From Aradus depressus (Eukaryota; Arthropoda; Insecta; Hemiptera; Aradidae), in contig OY759225.1 of NCBI GenBank assembly GCA_963662175.1, positions 1,178,001 through 1,242,000 on the forward strand: a DNA stretch of 64,000 nt. Reading direction: 5' to 3'. The first letter of the stretch is position 1. Each line of letters opens with the position of its first letter. Under the pieces are notes generated by a model. That model was not told the origin of the DNA. It made no database searches and saw only the letters and a program-made list of their open reading frames with translations. Positions 33,897-48,035 of the stretch are shown in pieces. The position numbers and the translations under genes are program-made.

Positions 33897-36800
33897 CCCT
33901 TGGGCTACCACTCAATATTTGACATAGATACTGGCTTCTGTATCCTCATACTAAAGTTGTGTCGATATATTCATTTAATCGACAGTTGTTAGGGTACTTG
34001 AATCGAGCGCCCTTCTCTCATCACACCATCCCTTGGGCTACCACTCAATATTTGACATAGATACTGGCTTCTGTATCCTCATATTAAAGTTGTGTCGATA
34101 TATTCATTTAATCGACAGTTGTTAGGGTACTTGAATCGAGCGCCCTTCTCTCATCACACCATCCCTTGGGCTACCACTCAATATTTGACATAGATACTGG
34201 CTTCTGTATCCTCATATTAAAGTTGTGTCGATATATTCATTTAATCGACAGTTGTTAGGGTACTTGAATCGAGCGCCCTTCTCTCGTCACACCATCCCTT
34301 GGGCTACCACTCAATATTTGACATAGATACTGGCTTCTGTATCCTCAAATTAAAGTTGTGTCGATATATTCATTTAATCGACAGTTGTTAGGGTACTTGA
34401 ATCGAGCGCCCTTCTCTCGTCACACCATCCCTTGGGCTACCACTCAATATTTGACATAGATACTGGCTTCTGTATCCTCATATTAAAGTTGTGTCGATAT
34501 ATTCATTTAATCGACAGTTGTTAGGGTACTTGAATCGAGCGCCCTTCTCTCGTCACACCATCCCTTGGGCTACCACTCAATATTTGACATAGATACTGGC
34601 TTCTGTATCCTCATATTAAAGTTGTGTCGATATATTCATTTAATCGACAGTTGTTAGGGTACTTGAATCGAGCGCCCTTCTCTCATCACACCATCCCTTG
34701 GGCTACCACTCAATATTTGACATAGATACTGGCTTCTGTATCCTCATATTAAAGTTGTGTCGATATATTCATTTAATCGACAGTTGTTAGGGTACTTGAA
34801 TCGAGCGCCCTTCTCTCGTCACACCATCCCTTGGGCTACCACTCAATATTTGACATAGATACTGGCTTCTGTATCCTCATACTAAAGTTGTGTCGATATA
34901 TTCATTTAATCGACAGTTGTTAGGGTACTTGAATCGAGCGCCCTTCTCTCATCACACCATCCCTTGGGCTACCACTCAATATTTGACATAGATACTGGCT
35001 TCTGTATCCTCATATTAAAGTTGTGTCGATATATTCATTTAATCGACAGTTGTTAGGGTACTTGAATCGAGCGCCCTTCTCTCGTCACACCATCCCTTGG
35101 GCTACCACTCAATATTTGACATAGATACTGGCTTCTGTATCCTCATATTAAAGTTGTGTCGATATATTCATTTAATCGACAGTTGTTAGGGTACTTGAAT
35201 CGAGCGCCCTTCTCTCGTCACACCATCCCTTGGGCTACCACTCAATATTTGACATAGATACTGGCTTCTGTATCCTCATATTAAAGTTGTGTCGATATAT
35301 TCATTTAATCGACAGTTGTTAGGGTACTTGAATCGAGCGCCCTTCTCTCGTCACACCATCCCTTGGGCTACCACTCAATATTTGACATAGATACTGGCTT
35401 CTGTATCCTCATATTAAAGTTGTGTCGATATATTCATTTAATCGACAGTTGTTAGGGTACTTGAATCGAGCGCCCTTCTCTCATCACACCATCCCTTGGG
35501 CTACCACTCAATATTTGACATAGATACTGGCTTCTGTATCCTCATATTAAAGTTGTGTCGATATATTCATTTAATCGACAGTTGTTAGGGTACTTGAATC
35601 GAGCGCCCTTCTCTCGTCACACCATCCCTTGGGCTACCACTCAATATTTGACATAGATACTGGCTTCTGTATCCTCATACTAAAGTTGTGTCGATATATT
35701 CATTTAATCGACAGTTGTTAGGGTACTTGAATCGAGCGCCCTTCTCTCATCACACCATCCCTTGGGCTACCACTCAATATTTGACATAGATACTGGCTTC
35801 TGTATCCTCATATTAAAGTTGTGTCGATATATTCATTTAATCGACAGTTGTTAGGGTACTTGAATCGAGCGCCCTTCTCTCGTCACACCATCCCTTGGGC
35901 TACCACTCAATATTTGACATAGATACTGGCTTCTGTATCCTCATATTAAAGTTGTGTCGATATATTCATTTAATCGACAGTTGTTAGGGTACTTGAATCG
36001 AGCGCCCTTCTCTCGTCACACCATCCCTTGGGCTACCACTCAATATTTGACATAGATACTGGCTTCTGTATCCTCATATTAAAGTTGTGTCGATATATTC
36101 ATTTAATCGACAGTTGTTAGGGTACTTGAATCGAGCGCCCTTCTCTCGTCACACCATCCCTTGGGCTACCACTCAATATTTGACATAGATACTGGCTTCT
36201 GTATCCTCATACTAAAGTTGTGTCGATATATTCATTTAATCGACAGTTGTTAGGGTACTTGAATCGAGCGCCCTTCTCTCATCACACCATCCCTTGGGCT
36301 ACCACTCAATATTTGACATAGATACTGGCTTCTGTATCCTCATATTAAAGTTGTGTCGATATATTCATTTAATCGACAGTTGTTAGGGTACTTGAATCGA
36401 GCGCCCTTCTCTCATCACACCATCCCTTGGGCTACCACTCAATATTTGACATAGATACTGGCTTCTGTATCCTCATATTAAAGTTGTGTCGATATATTCA
36501 TTTAATCGACAGTTGTTAGGGTACTTGAATCGAGCGCCCTTCTCTCGTCACACCATCCCTTGGGCTACCACTCAATATTTGACATAGATACTGGCTTCTG
36601 TATCCTCATATTAAAGTTGTGTCGATATATTCATTTAATCGACAGTTGTTAGGGTACTTGAATCGAGCGCCCTTCTCTCATCACACCATCCCTTGGGCTA
36701 CCACTCAATATTTGACATAGATACTGGCTTCTGTATCCTCATATTAAAGTTGTGTCGATATATTCATTTAATCGACAGTTGTTAGGGTACTTGAATCGAG

Positions 36801-39800
36801 CGCCCTTCTCTCGTCACACCATCCCTTGGGCTACCACTCAATATTTGACATAGATACTGGCTTCTGTATCCTCATACTAAAGTTGTGTCGATATATTCAT
36901 TTAATCGACAGTTGTTAGGGTACTTGAATCGAGCGCCCTTCTCTCATCACACCATCCCTTGGGCTACCACTCAATATTTGACATAGATACTGGCTTCTGT
37001 ATCCTCATATTAAAGTTGTGTCGATATATTCATTTAATCGACAGTTGTTAGGGTACTTGAATCGAGCGCCCTTCTCTCGTCACACCATCCCTTGGGCTAC
37101 CACTCAATATTTGACATAGATACTGGCTTCTGTATCCTCATATTAAAGTTGTGTCGATATATTCATTTAATCGACAGTTGTTAGGGTACTTGAATCGAGC
37201 GCCCTTCTCTCGTCACACCATCCCTTGGGCTACCACTCAATATTTGACATAGATACTGGCTTCTGTATCCTCATATTAAAGTTGTGTCGATATATTCATT
37301 TAATCGACAGTTGTTAGGGTACTTGAATCGAGCGCCCTTCTCTCGTCACACCATCCCTTGGGCTACCACTCAATATTTGACATAGATACTGGCTTCTGTA
37401 TCCTCATATTAAAGTTGTGTCGATATATTCATTTAATCGACAGTTGTTAGGGTACTTGAATCGAGCGCCCTTCTCTCATCACACCATCCCTTGGGCTACC
37501 ACTCAATATTTGACATAGATACTGGCTTCTGTATCCTCATATTAAAGTTGTGTCGATATATTCATTTAATCGACAGTTGTTAGGGTACTTGAATCGAGCG
37601 CCCTTCTCTCGTCACACCATCCCTTGGGCTACCACTCAATATTTGACATAGATACTGGCTTCTGTATCCTCATATTAAAGTTGTGTCGATATATTCATTT
37701 AATCGACAGTTGTTAGGGTACTTGAACCGAGCGCCCTTCTCTCGTCACACCATCCCTTGGGCTACCACTCAATATTTGACATAGATACTGGCTTCTGTAT
37801 CCTCATATTAAAGTTGTGTCGATATATTCATTTAATCGACAGTTGTTAGGGTACTTGAATCGAGCGCCCTTCTCTCATCACACCATCCCTTGGGCTACCA
37901 CTCAATATTTGACATAGATACTGGCTTCTGTATCCTCATATTACAGTTGTGTCGATATATTCATTTAATCGACAGTTGTTAGGGTACTTGAATCGAGCGC
38001 CCTTCTCTCGTCACACCATCCCTTGGGCTACCACTCAATATTTGACATAGATACTGGCTTCTGTATCCTCATACTAAAGTTGTGTCGATATATTCATTTA
38101 ATCGACAGTTGTTAGGGTACTTGAATCGAGCGCCCTTCTCTCATCACACCATCCCTTGGGCTACCACTCAATATTTGACATAGATACTGGCTTCTGTATC
38201 CTCATATTAAAGTTGTGTCGATATATTCATTTAATCGACAGTTGTTAGGGTACTTGAATCGAGCGCCCTTCTCTCGTCACACCATCCCTTGGGCTACCAC
38301 TCAATATTTGACATAGATACTGGCTTCTGTATCCTCATACTAAAGTTGTGTCGATATATTCATTTAATCGACAGTTGTTAGGGTACTTGAATCGAGCGCC
38401 CTTCTCTCATCACACCATCCCTTGGGCTACCACTCAATATTTGACATAGATACTGGCTTCTGTATCCTCATATTAAAGTTGTGTCGATATATTCATTTAA
38501 TCGACAGTTGTTAGGGTACTTGAATCGAGCGCCCTTCTCTCGTCACACCATCCCTTGGGCTACCACTCAATATTTGACATAGATACTGGCTTCTGTATCC
38601 TCATATTAAAGTTGTGTCGATATATTCATTTAATCGACAGTTGTTAGGGTACTTGAATCGAGCGCCCTTCTCTCGTCACACCATCCCTTGGGCTACCACT
38701 CAATATTTGACATAGATACTGGCTTCTGTATCCTCATATTAAAGTTGTGTCGATATATTCATTTAATCGACAGTTGTTAGGGTACTTGAATCGAGCGCCC
38801 TTCTCTCGTCACACCATCCCTTGGGCTACCACTCAATATTTGACATAGATACTGGCTTCTGTATCCTCATATTAAAGTTGTGTCGATATATTCATTTAAT
38901 CGACAGTTGTTAGGGTACTTGAATCGAGCGCCCTTCTCTCATCACACCATCCCTTGGGCTACCACTCAATATTTGACATAGATACTGGCTTCTGTATCCT
39001 CATATTAAAGTTGTGTCGATATATTCATTTAATCGACAGTTGTTAGGGTACTTGAATCGAGCGCCCTTCTCTCGTCACACCATCCCTTGGGCTACCACTC
39101 AATATTTGACATAGATACTGGCTTCTGTATCCTCATATTAAAGTTGTGTCGATATATGCATTTAATCGACAGTTGTTAGGGTACTTGAACCGAGCGCCCT
39201 TCTCTCGTCACACCATCCCTTGGGCTACCACTCAATATTTGACATAGATACTGGCTTCTGTATCCTCATATTAAAGTTGTGTCGATATATTCATTTAATC
39301 GACAGTTGTTAGGGTACTTGAATCGAGCGCCCTTCTCTCATCACACCATCCCTTGGGCTACCACTCAATATTTGACATAGATACTGGCTTCTGTATCCTC
39401 ATATTAAAGTTGTGTCGATATATTCATTTAATCGACAGTTGTTAGGGTACTTGAATCGAGCGCCCTTCTCTCGTCACACCATCCCTTGGGCTACCACTCA
39501 ATATTTGACATAGATACTGGCTTCTGTATCCTCATACTAAAGTTGTGTCCATATATTCATTTAATCGACAGTTGTTAGGGTACTTGAATCGAGCGCCCTT
39601 CTCTCGTCACACCATCCCTTGGGCTACCACTCAATATTTGACATAGATACTGGCTTCTGTATCCTCATACTAAAGTTGTGTCCATATATTCATTTAATCG
39701 ACAGTTGTTAGGGTACTTGAATCGAGCGCCCTTCTCTCGTCACACCATCCCTTGGGCTACCACTCAATATTTGACATAGATACTGGCTTCTGTATCCTCA

Positions 39801-42800
39801 TACTAAAGTTGTGTCCATATATTCATTTAATCGACAGTTGTTAGGGTACTTGAATCGAGCGCCCTTCTCTCATCACACCATCCCTTGGGCTACCACTCAA
39901 TATTTGACATAGATACTGGCTTCTGTATCCTCATATTAAAGTTGTGTCGATATATTCATTTAATCGACAGTTGTTAGGGTACTTGAATCGAGCGCCCTTC
40001 TCTCAACACACCATCCCTTGGGCTACCACTCAATATTTGACATAGATACTGGCTTCTGTATCCTCATACTAAAGTTGTGTCGATATATTCATTTAATCGA
40101 CAGTTGTTAGGGTACTTGAATCGAGCGCCCTTCTCTCATCACACCATCCCTTGGGCTACCACTCAATATTTGACATAGATACTGGCTTCTGTATCCTCAT
40201 ATTAAAGTTGTGTCGATATATTCATTTAATCGACAGTTGTTAGGGTACTTGAATCGAGCGCCCTTCTCTCGTCACACCATCCCTTGGGCTACCACTCAAT
40301 ATTTGACATAGATACTGGCTTCTGTATCCTCATACTAAAGTTGTGTCCATATATTCATTTAATCGACAGTTGTTAGGGTACTTGAATCGAGCGCCCTTCT
40401 CTCGTCACACCATCCCTTGGGCTACCACTCAATATTTGACATAGATACTGGCTTCTGTATCCTCATACTAAAGTTGTGTCCATATATTCATTTAATCGAC
40501 AGTTGTTAGGGTACTTGAATCGAGCGCCCTTCTCTCGTCACACCATCCCTTGGGCTACCACTCAATATTTGACATAGATACTGGCTTCTGTATCCTCATA
40601 CTAAAGTTGTGTCCATATATTCATTTAATCGACAGTTGTTAGGGTACTTGAATCGAGCGCCCTTCTCTCATCACACCATCCCTTGGGCTACCACTCAATA
40701 TTTGACATAGATACTGGCTTCTGTATCCTCATATTAAAGTTGTGTCGATATATTCATTTAATCGACAGTTGTTAGGGTACTTGAATCGAGCGCCCTTCTC
40801 TCATCACACCATCCCTTGGGCTACCACTCAATATTTGACATAGATACTGGCTTCTGTATCCTCATACTAAAGTTGTGTCGATATATTCATTTAATCGACA
40901 GTTGTTAGGGTACTTGAATCGAGCGCCCTTCTCTCATCACACCATCCCTTGGGCTACCACTCAATATTTGACATAGATACTGGCTTCTGTATCCTCATAT
41001 TAAAGTTGTGTCGATATATTCATTTAATCGACAGTTGTTAGGGTACTTGAATCGAGCGCCCTTCTCTCATCACACCATCCCTTGGGCTACCACTCAATAT
41101 TTGACATAGATACTGGCTTCTGTATCCTCATACTAAAGTTGTGTCGATATATTCATTTAATCGACAGTTGTTAGGGTACTTGAATCGAGCGCCCTTCTCT
41201 CGTCACACCATCCCTTGGGCTACCACTCAATATTTGACATAGATACTGGCTTCTGTATCCTCATACTAAAGTTGTGTCGATATATTCATTTAATCGACAG
41301 TTGTTAGGGTACTTGAATCGAGCGCCCTTCTCTCGTCACACCATCCCTTGGGCTACCACTCAATATTTGACATAGATACTGGCTTCTGTATCCTCATACT
41401 AAAGTTGTGTCCATATATTCATTTAATCGACAGTTGTTAGGGTACTTGAATCGAGCGCCCTTCTCTCGTCACACCATCCCTTGGGCTACCACTCAATATT
41501 TGACATAGATACTGGCTTCTGTATCCTCATACTAAAGTTGTGTCGATATATTCATTTAATCGACAGTTGTTAGGGTACTTGAATCGAGCGCCCTTCTCTC
41601 ATCACACCATCCCTTGGGCTACCACTCAATATTTGACATAGATACTGGCTTCTGTATCCTCATATTAAAGTTGTGTCGATATATTCATTTAATCGACAGT
41701 TGTTAGGGTACTTGAATCGAGCGCCCTTCTCTCGTCACACCATCCCTTGGGCTACCACTCAATATTTGACATAGATACTGGCTTCTGTATCCTCATACTA
41801 AAGTTGTGTCCATATATTCATTTAATCGACAGTTGTTAGGGTACTTGAATCGAGCGCCCTTCTCTCGTCACACCATCCCTTGGGCTACCACTCAATATTT
41901 GACATAGATACTGGCTTCTGTATCCTCATACTAAAGTTGTGTCCATATATTCATTTAATCGACAGTTGTTAGGGTACTTGAATCGAGCGCCCTTCTCTCG
42001 TCACACCATCCCTTGGGCTACCACTCAATATTTGACATAGATACTGGCTTCTGTATCCTCATACTAAAGTTGTGTCCATATATTCATTTAATCGACAGTT
42101 GTTAGGGTACTTGAATCGAGCGCCCTTCTCTCGTCACACCATCCCTTGGGCTACCACTCAATATTTGACATAGATACTGGCTTCTGTACCCTCATATTAA
42201 AGTTGTGTCGATATATTCATTTAATCGACAGTTGTTAGGGTACTTGAATCGAGCGCCCTTCTCTCATCACACCATCCCTTGGGCTACCACTCAATATTTG
42301 ACATAGATACTGGCTTCTGTATCCTCATATTAAAGTTGTGTCGATATATTCATTTAATCGACAGTTGTTAGGGTACTTGAATCGAGCGCCCTTCTCTCGT
42401 CACACCATCCCTTGGGCTACCACTCAATATTTGACATAGATACTGGCTTCTGTATCCTCATATTAAAGTTGTGTCGATATATTCATTTAATCGACAGTTG
42501 TTAGGGTACTTGAACCGAGCGCCCTTCTCTCGTCACACCATCCCTTGGGCTACCACTCAATATTTGACATAGATACTGGCTTCTGTATCCTCATATTAAA
42601 GTTGTGTCGATATATTCATTTAATCGACAGTTGTTAGGGTACTTGAATCGAGCGCCCTTCTCTCATCACACCATCCCTTGGGCTACCACTCAATATTTGA
42701 CATAGATACTGGCTTCTGTATCCTCATATTGAAGTTGTGTCGATATATTCATTTAATCGACAGTTGTTAGGGTACTTGAATCGAGCGCCCTTCTCTCGTC

Positions 42801-45800
42801 ACACCATCCCTTGGGCTACCACTCAATATTTGACATAGATACTGGCTTCTGTATCCTCATACTAAAGTTGTGTCCATATATTCATTTAATCGACAGTTGT
42901 TAGGGTACTTGAATCGAGCGCCCTTCTCTCGTCACACCATCCCTTGGGCTACCACTCAATATTTGACATAGATACTGGCTTCTGTATCCTCATACTAAAG
43001 TTGTGTCCATATATTCATTTAATCGACAGTTGTTAGGGTACTTGAATCGAGCGCCCTTCTCTCGTCACACCATCCCTTGGGCTACCACTCAATATTTGAC
43101 ATAGATACTGGCTTCTGTATCCTCATACTAAAGTTGTGTCCATATATTCATTTAATCGACAGTTGTTAGGGTACTTGAATCGAGCGCCCTTCTCTCATCA
43201 CACCATCCCTTGGGCTACCACTCAATATTTGACATAGATACTGGCTTCTGTATCCTCATATTAAAGTTGTGTCGATATATTCATTTAATCGACAGTTGTT
43301 AGGGTACTTGAATCGAGCGCCCTTCTCTCATCACACCATCCCTTGGGCTACCACTCAATATTTGACATAGATACTGGCTTCTGTATCCTCATACTAAAGT
43401 TGTGTCGATATATTCATTTAATCGACAGTTGTTAGGGTACTTGAATCGAGCGCCCTTCTCTCATCACACCATCCCTTGGGCTACCACTCAATATTTGACA
43501 TAGATACTGGCTTCTGTATCCTCATATTAAAGTTGTGTCGATATATTCATTTAATCGACAGTTGTTAGGGTACTTGAATCGAGCGCCCTTCTCTCGTCAC
43601 ACCATCCCTTGGGCTACCACTCAATATTTGACATAGATACTGGCTTCTGTATCCTCATACTAAAGTTGTGTCCATATATTCATTTAATCGACAGTTGTTA
43701 GGGTACTTGAATCGAGCGCCCTTCTCTCGTCACACCATCCCTTGGGCTACCACTCAATATTTGACATAGATACTGGCTTCTGTATCCTCATACTAAAGTT
43801 GTGTCCATATATTCATTTAATCGACAGTTGTTAGGGTACTTGAATCGAGCGCCCTTCTCTCGTCACACCATCCCTTGGGCTACCACTCAATATTTGACAT
43901 AGATACTGGCTTCTGTATCCTCATACTAAAGTTGTGTCCATATATTCATTTAATCGACAGTTGTTAGGGTACTTGAATCGAGCGCCCTTCTCTCATCACA
44001 CCATCCCTTGGGCTACTACTCAATATTTGACATAGATACTGGCTTCTGTATCCTCATATTAAAGTTGTGTCGATATATTCATTTAATCGACAGTTGTTAG
44101 GGTACTTGAATCGAGCGCCCTTCTCTCATCACACCATCCCTTGGGCTACCACTCAATATTTGACATAGATACTGGCTTCTGTATCCTCATACTAAAGTTG
44201 TGTCGATATATTCATTTAATCGACAGTTGTTAGGGTACTTGAATCGAGCGCCCTTCTCTCATCACACCATCCCTTGGGCTACCACTCAATATTTGACATA
44301 GATACTGGCTTCTGTATCCTCATATTAAAGTTGTGTCGATATATTCATTTAATCGACAGTTGTTAGGGTACTTGAATCGAGCGCCCTTCTCTCATCACAC
44401 CATCCCTTGGGCTACCACTCAATATTTGACATAGATACTGGCTTCTGTATCCTCATATTAAAGTTGTGTCGATATATTCATTTAATCGACAGTTGTTAGG
44501 GTACTTGAATCGAGCGCCCTTCTCTCATCACACCATCCCTTGGGCTACCACTCAATATTTGACATAGATACTGGCTTCTGTATCCTCATATTGAAGTTGT
44601 GTCGATATATTCATTTAATCGACAGTTGTTAGGGTACTTGAATCGAGCGCCCTTCTCTCGTCACACCATCCCTTGGGCTACCACTCAATATTTGACATAG
44701 ATACTGGCTTCTGTATCCTCATACTAAAGTTGTGTCCATATATTCATTTAATCGACAGTTGTTAGGGTACTTGAATCGAGCGCCCTTCTCTCGTCACACC
44801 ATCCCTTGGGCTACCACTCAATATTTGACATAGATACTGGCTTCTGTATCCTCATACTAAAGTTGTGTCCATATATTCATTTAATCGACAGTTGTTAGGG
44901 TACTTGAATCGAGCGCCCTTCTCTCGTCACACCATCCCTTGGGCTACCACTCAATATTTGACATAGATACTGGCTTCTGTATCCTCATACTAAAGTTGTG
45001 TCCATATATTCATTTAATCGACAGTTGTTAGGGTACTTGAATCGAGCGCCCTTCTCTCATCACACCATCCCTTGGGCTACCACTCAATATTTGACATAGA
45101 TACTGGCTTCTGTATCCTCATATTAAAGTTGTGTCGATATATTCATTTAATCGACAGTTGTTAGGGTACTTGAATCGAGCGCCCTTCTCTCATCACACCA
45201 TCCCTTGGGCTACCACTCAATATTTGACATAGATACTGGCTTCTGTATCCTCATACTAAAGTTGTGTCGATATATTCATTTAATCGACAGTTGTTAGGGT
45301 ACTTGAATCGAGCGCCCTTCTCTCATCACACCATCCCTTGGGCTACCACTCAATATTTGACATAGATACTGGCTTCTGTATCCTCATATTAAAGTTGTGT
45401 CCATATATTCATTTAATCGACAGTTGTTAGGGTACTTGAATCGAGCGCCCTTCTCTCGTCACACCATCCCTTGGGCTACCACTCAATATTTGACATAGAT
45501 ACTGGCTTCTGTATCCTCATATTAAAGTTGTGTCGATATATTCATTTAATCGACAGTTGTTAGGGTACTTGAATCGAGCGCCCTTCTCTCATCACACCAT
45601 CCCTTGGGCTACCACTCAATATTTGACATAGATACTGGCTTCTGTATCCTCATACTAAAGTTGTGTCGATATATTCATTTAATCGACAGTTGTTAGGGTA
45701 CTTGAATCGAGCGCCCTTCTCTCATCACACCATCCCTTGGGCTACCACTCAATATTTGACATAGATACTGGCTTCTGTATCCTCATATTAAAGTTGTGTC

Positions 45801-47462
45801 GATATATTCATTTAATCGACAGTTGTTAGGGTACTTGAATCGAGCGCCCTTCTCTCGTCACACCATCCCTTGGGCTACCACTCAATATTTGACATAGATA
45901 CTGGCTTCTGTATCCTCATACTAAAGTTGTGTCCATATATTCATTTAATCGACAGTTGTTAGGGTACTTGAATCGAGCGCCCTTCTCTCGTCACACCATC
46001 CCTTGGGCTACCACTCAATATTTGACATAGATACTGGCTTCTGTATCCTCATACTAAAGTTGTGTCCATATATTCATTTAATCGACAGTTGTTAGGGTAC
46101 TTGAATCGAGCGCCCTTCTCTCGTCACACCATCCCTTGGGCTACCACTCAATATTTGACATAGATACTGGCTTCTGTATCCTCATACTAAAGTTGTGTCC
46201 ATATATTCATTTAATCGACAGTTGTTAGGGTACTTGAATCGAGCGCCCTTCTCTCATCACACCATCCCTTGGGCTACCACTCAATATTTGACATAGATAC
46301 TGGCTTCTGTATCCTCATATTAAAGTTGTGTCGATATATTCATTTAATCGACAGTTGTTAGGGTACTTGAATCGAGCGCCCTTCTCTCATCACACCATCC
46401 CTTGGGCTACCACTCAATATTTGACATAGATACTGGCTTCTGTATCCTCATACTAAAGTTGTGTCGATATATTCATTTAATCGACAGTTGTTAGGGTACT
46501 TGAATCGAGCGCCCTTCTCTCATCACACCATCCCTTGGGCTACCACTCAATATTTGACATAGATACTGGCTTCTGTATCCTCATATTAAAGTTGTGTCGA
46601 TATATTCATTTAATCGACAGTTGTTAGGGTACTTGAATCGAGCGCCCTTCTCTCATCACACCATCCCTTGGGCTACCACTCAATATTTGACATAGATACT
46701 GGCTTCTGTATCCTCATACTAAAGTTGTGTCGATATATTCATTTAATCGACAGTTGTTAGGGTACTTGAATCGAGCGCCCTTCTCTCGTCACACCATCCC
46801 TTGGGCTACCACTCAATATTTGACATAGATACTGGCTTCTGTATCCTCATACTAAAGTTGTGTCGATATATTCATTTAATCGACAGTTGTTAGGGTACTT
46901 GAATCGAGCGCCCTTCTCTCGTCACACCATCCCTTGGGCTACCACTCAATATTTGACATAGATACTGGCTTCTGTATCCTCATACTAAAGTTGTGTCCAT
47001 ATATTCATTTAATCGACAGTTGTTAGGGTACTTGAATCGAGCGCCCTTCTCTCGTCACACCATCCCTTGGGCTACCACTCAATATTTGACATAGATACTG
47101 GCTTCTGTATCCTCATACTAAAGTTGTGTCGATATATTCATTTAATCGACAGTTGTTAGGGTACTTGAATCGAGCGCCCTTCTCTCATCACACCATCCCT
47201 TGGGCTACCACTCAATATTTGACATAGATACTGGCTTCTGTATCCTCATATTAAAGTTGTGTCGATATATTCATTTAATCGACAGTTGTTAGGGTACTTG
47301 AATCGAGCGCCCTTCTCTCGTCACACCATCCCTTGGGCTACCACTCAATATTTGACATAGATACTGGCTTCTGTATCCTCATATTAAAGTTGTGTCCATA
47401 TATTCATTTAATCGACAGTTGTTAGGGTACTTGAATCGAGCGCCCTTCTCTCGTCACACCAT
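33897..47462 (+). repeat. Sat133: 102 tandem monomers of exactly 133 bp
   Basis: Counting from CCCTTGGGCTACC at 33897 to the broken start CCCTTGCATCG at 47463 gives 13,566 bp, exactly 102 x 133, and variant positions checked across the array stay in register. Monomers are nearly identical. Three positions vary often: CTCATA(C/T)TAAAG, GTGTC(G/C)ATAT and CTCTC(A/G)TCACA. Rare variants mark single monomers (TTGAACCGAG, CATATTGAAG, CATATTACAG, ATATGCATTT, TCTCAACACA, TACCCTCATA). Arrangement of variants shows higher-order units. A 6-bp inverted repeat GTCGAT...ATCGAC lies in each G-type monomer. No open frame of note. Role unknown; length, homogeneity and higher-order structure fit a satellite under concerted evolution, possibly (peri)centromeric. 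Confidence 0.97.
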
Positions 47463-47720
47463 CCCTTGCATCGATTTCGCGGAAAATAATATGTGTCGTT
47501 CTTATAGGGCTTAGAATACACATATGATTCGTGTCAATACATTAATTGCAACGACAATTATTGGGTTTTTGTGTTAAACCTCCCCCAAATCCCCCCCTTC
47601 CCTTTGACCGATATAGCTGAAAATCAATAGGTGTAGTCCTTCGAGGGTTCTGGATAACATATAAAATTTCAGGTCGATAGGGTCATAAATGTCCAAAATG
47701 ACGAACTGCGTAGGCATAGT
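47463..47720 (+). repeat. Repeat D copy at the right edge of Sat133
   Basis: TAGAATACACATATGATTCG, TGTCAATACATTAATTGCAA, CGACAATTATTGGGTTTTTG, then GACCGATATAGCTGAAAATC and AATAGGTGTAGTCCTTCGAG. It is in the same orientation as the satellite monomer and matches it across the segment CTTCTGTATCC...TTGTTAGGGT. Confidence 0.7.
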
Positions 47721-47904
47721 AAAACAAAATAGTAAAAAAGAAAGAAATGTGTTATCGATTTGCAAATTAGGAAACAATAATAAATTAGAAATAAAAAAAA
47801 ACTATTTGATAAAGCATTTGCCGCTAATAAAAATGTATGGACACGCAGTGAATTCGAGCCAAATCGGCCGGTGAGGGGAAAGGCTTAATGGAAGAGAGAC
47901 GAAG

Positions 47905-48035
47905 GACGACATGCTTAAGTTTATTTACCTCCCAAGTTTATCTACCCCCTTAAGGGTCTCGACCAGGTTTCGAACCCACGATCTTGAGCTCAGTAAACAA
48001 GCACGCATACCACTGAGCTACCGGCGCCTCTCTCT
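47905..48035 (-). mobile_element. SINE-A head, minus strand
   Basis: The reverse complement reads GAGGCGCCGGTAGCTCAGTG (A box), GGTATGCGTGCTTG, GGTTCGAAACCTGGTCGAGA (B box) and GGGAGGTAAATAAACTTAAG, then stops before the CCTTCGG block. It has one of the best-preserved tRNA-like heads in the window. Confidence 0.85.

Noticed and set aside
33897..47462. CRISPR-like appearance of 102 regular repeats
   Set aside because: The whole 133 bp is repeated with no unique spacers, no cas genes are present, and the context is eukaryotic. It is a satellite.
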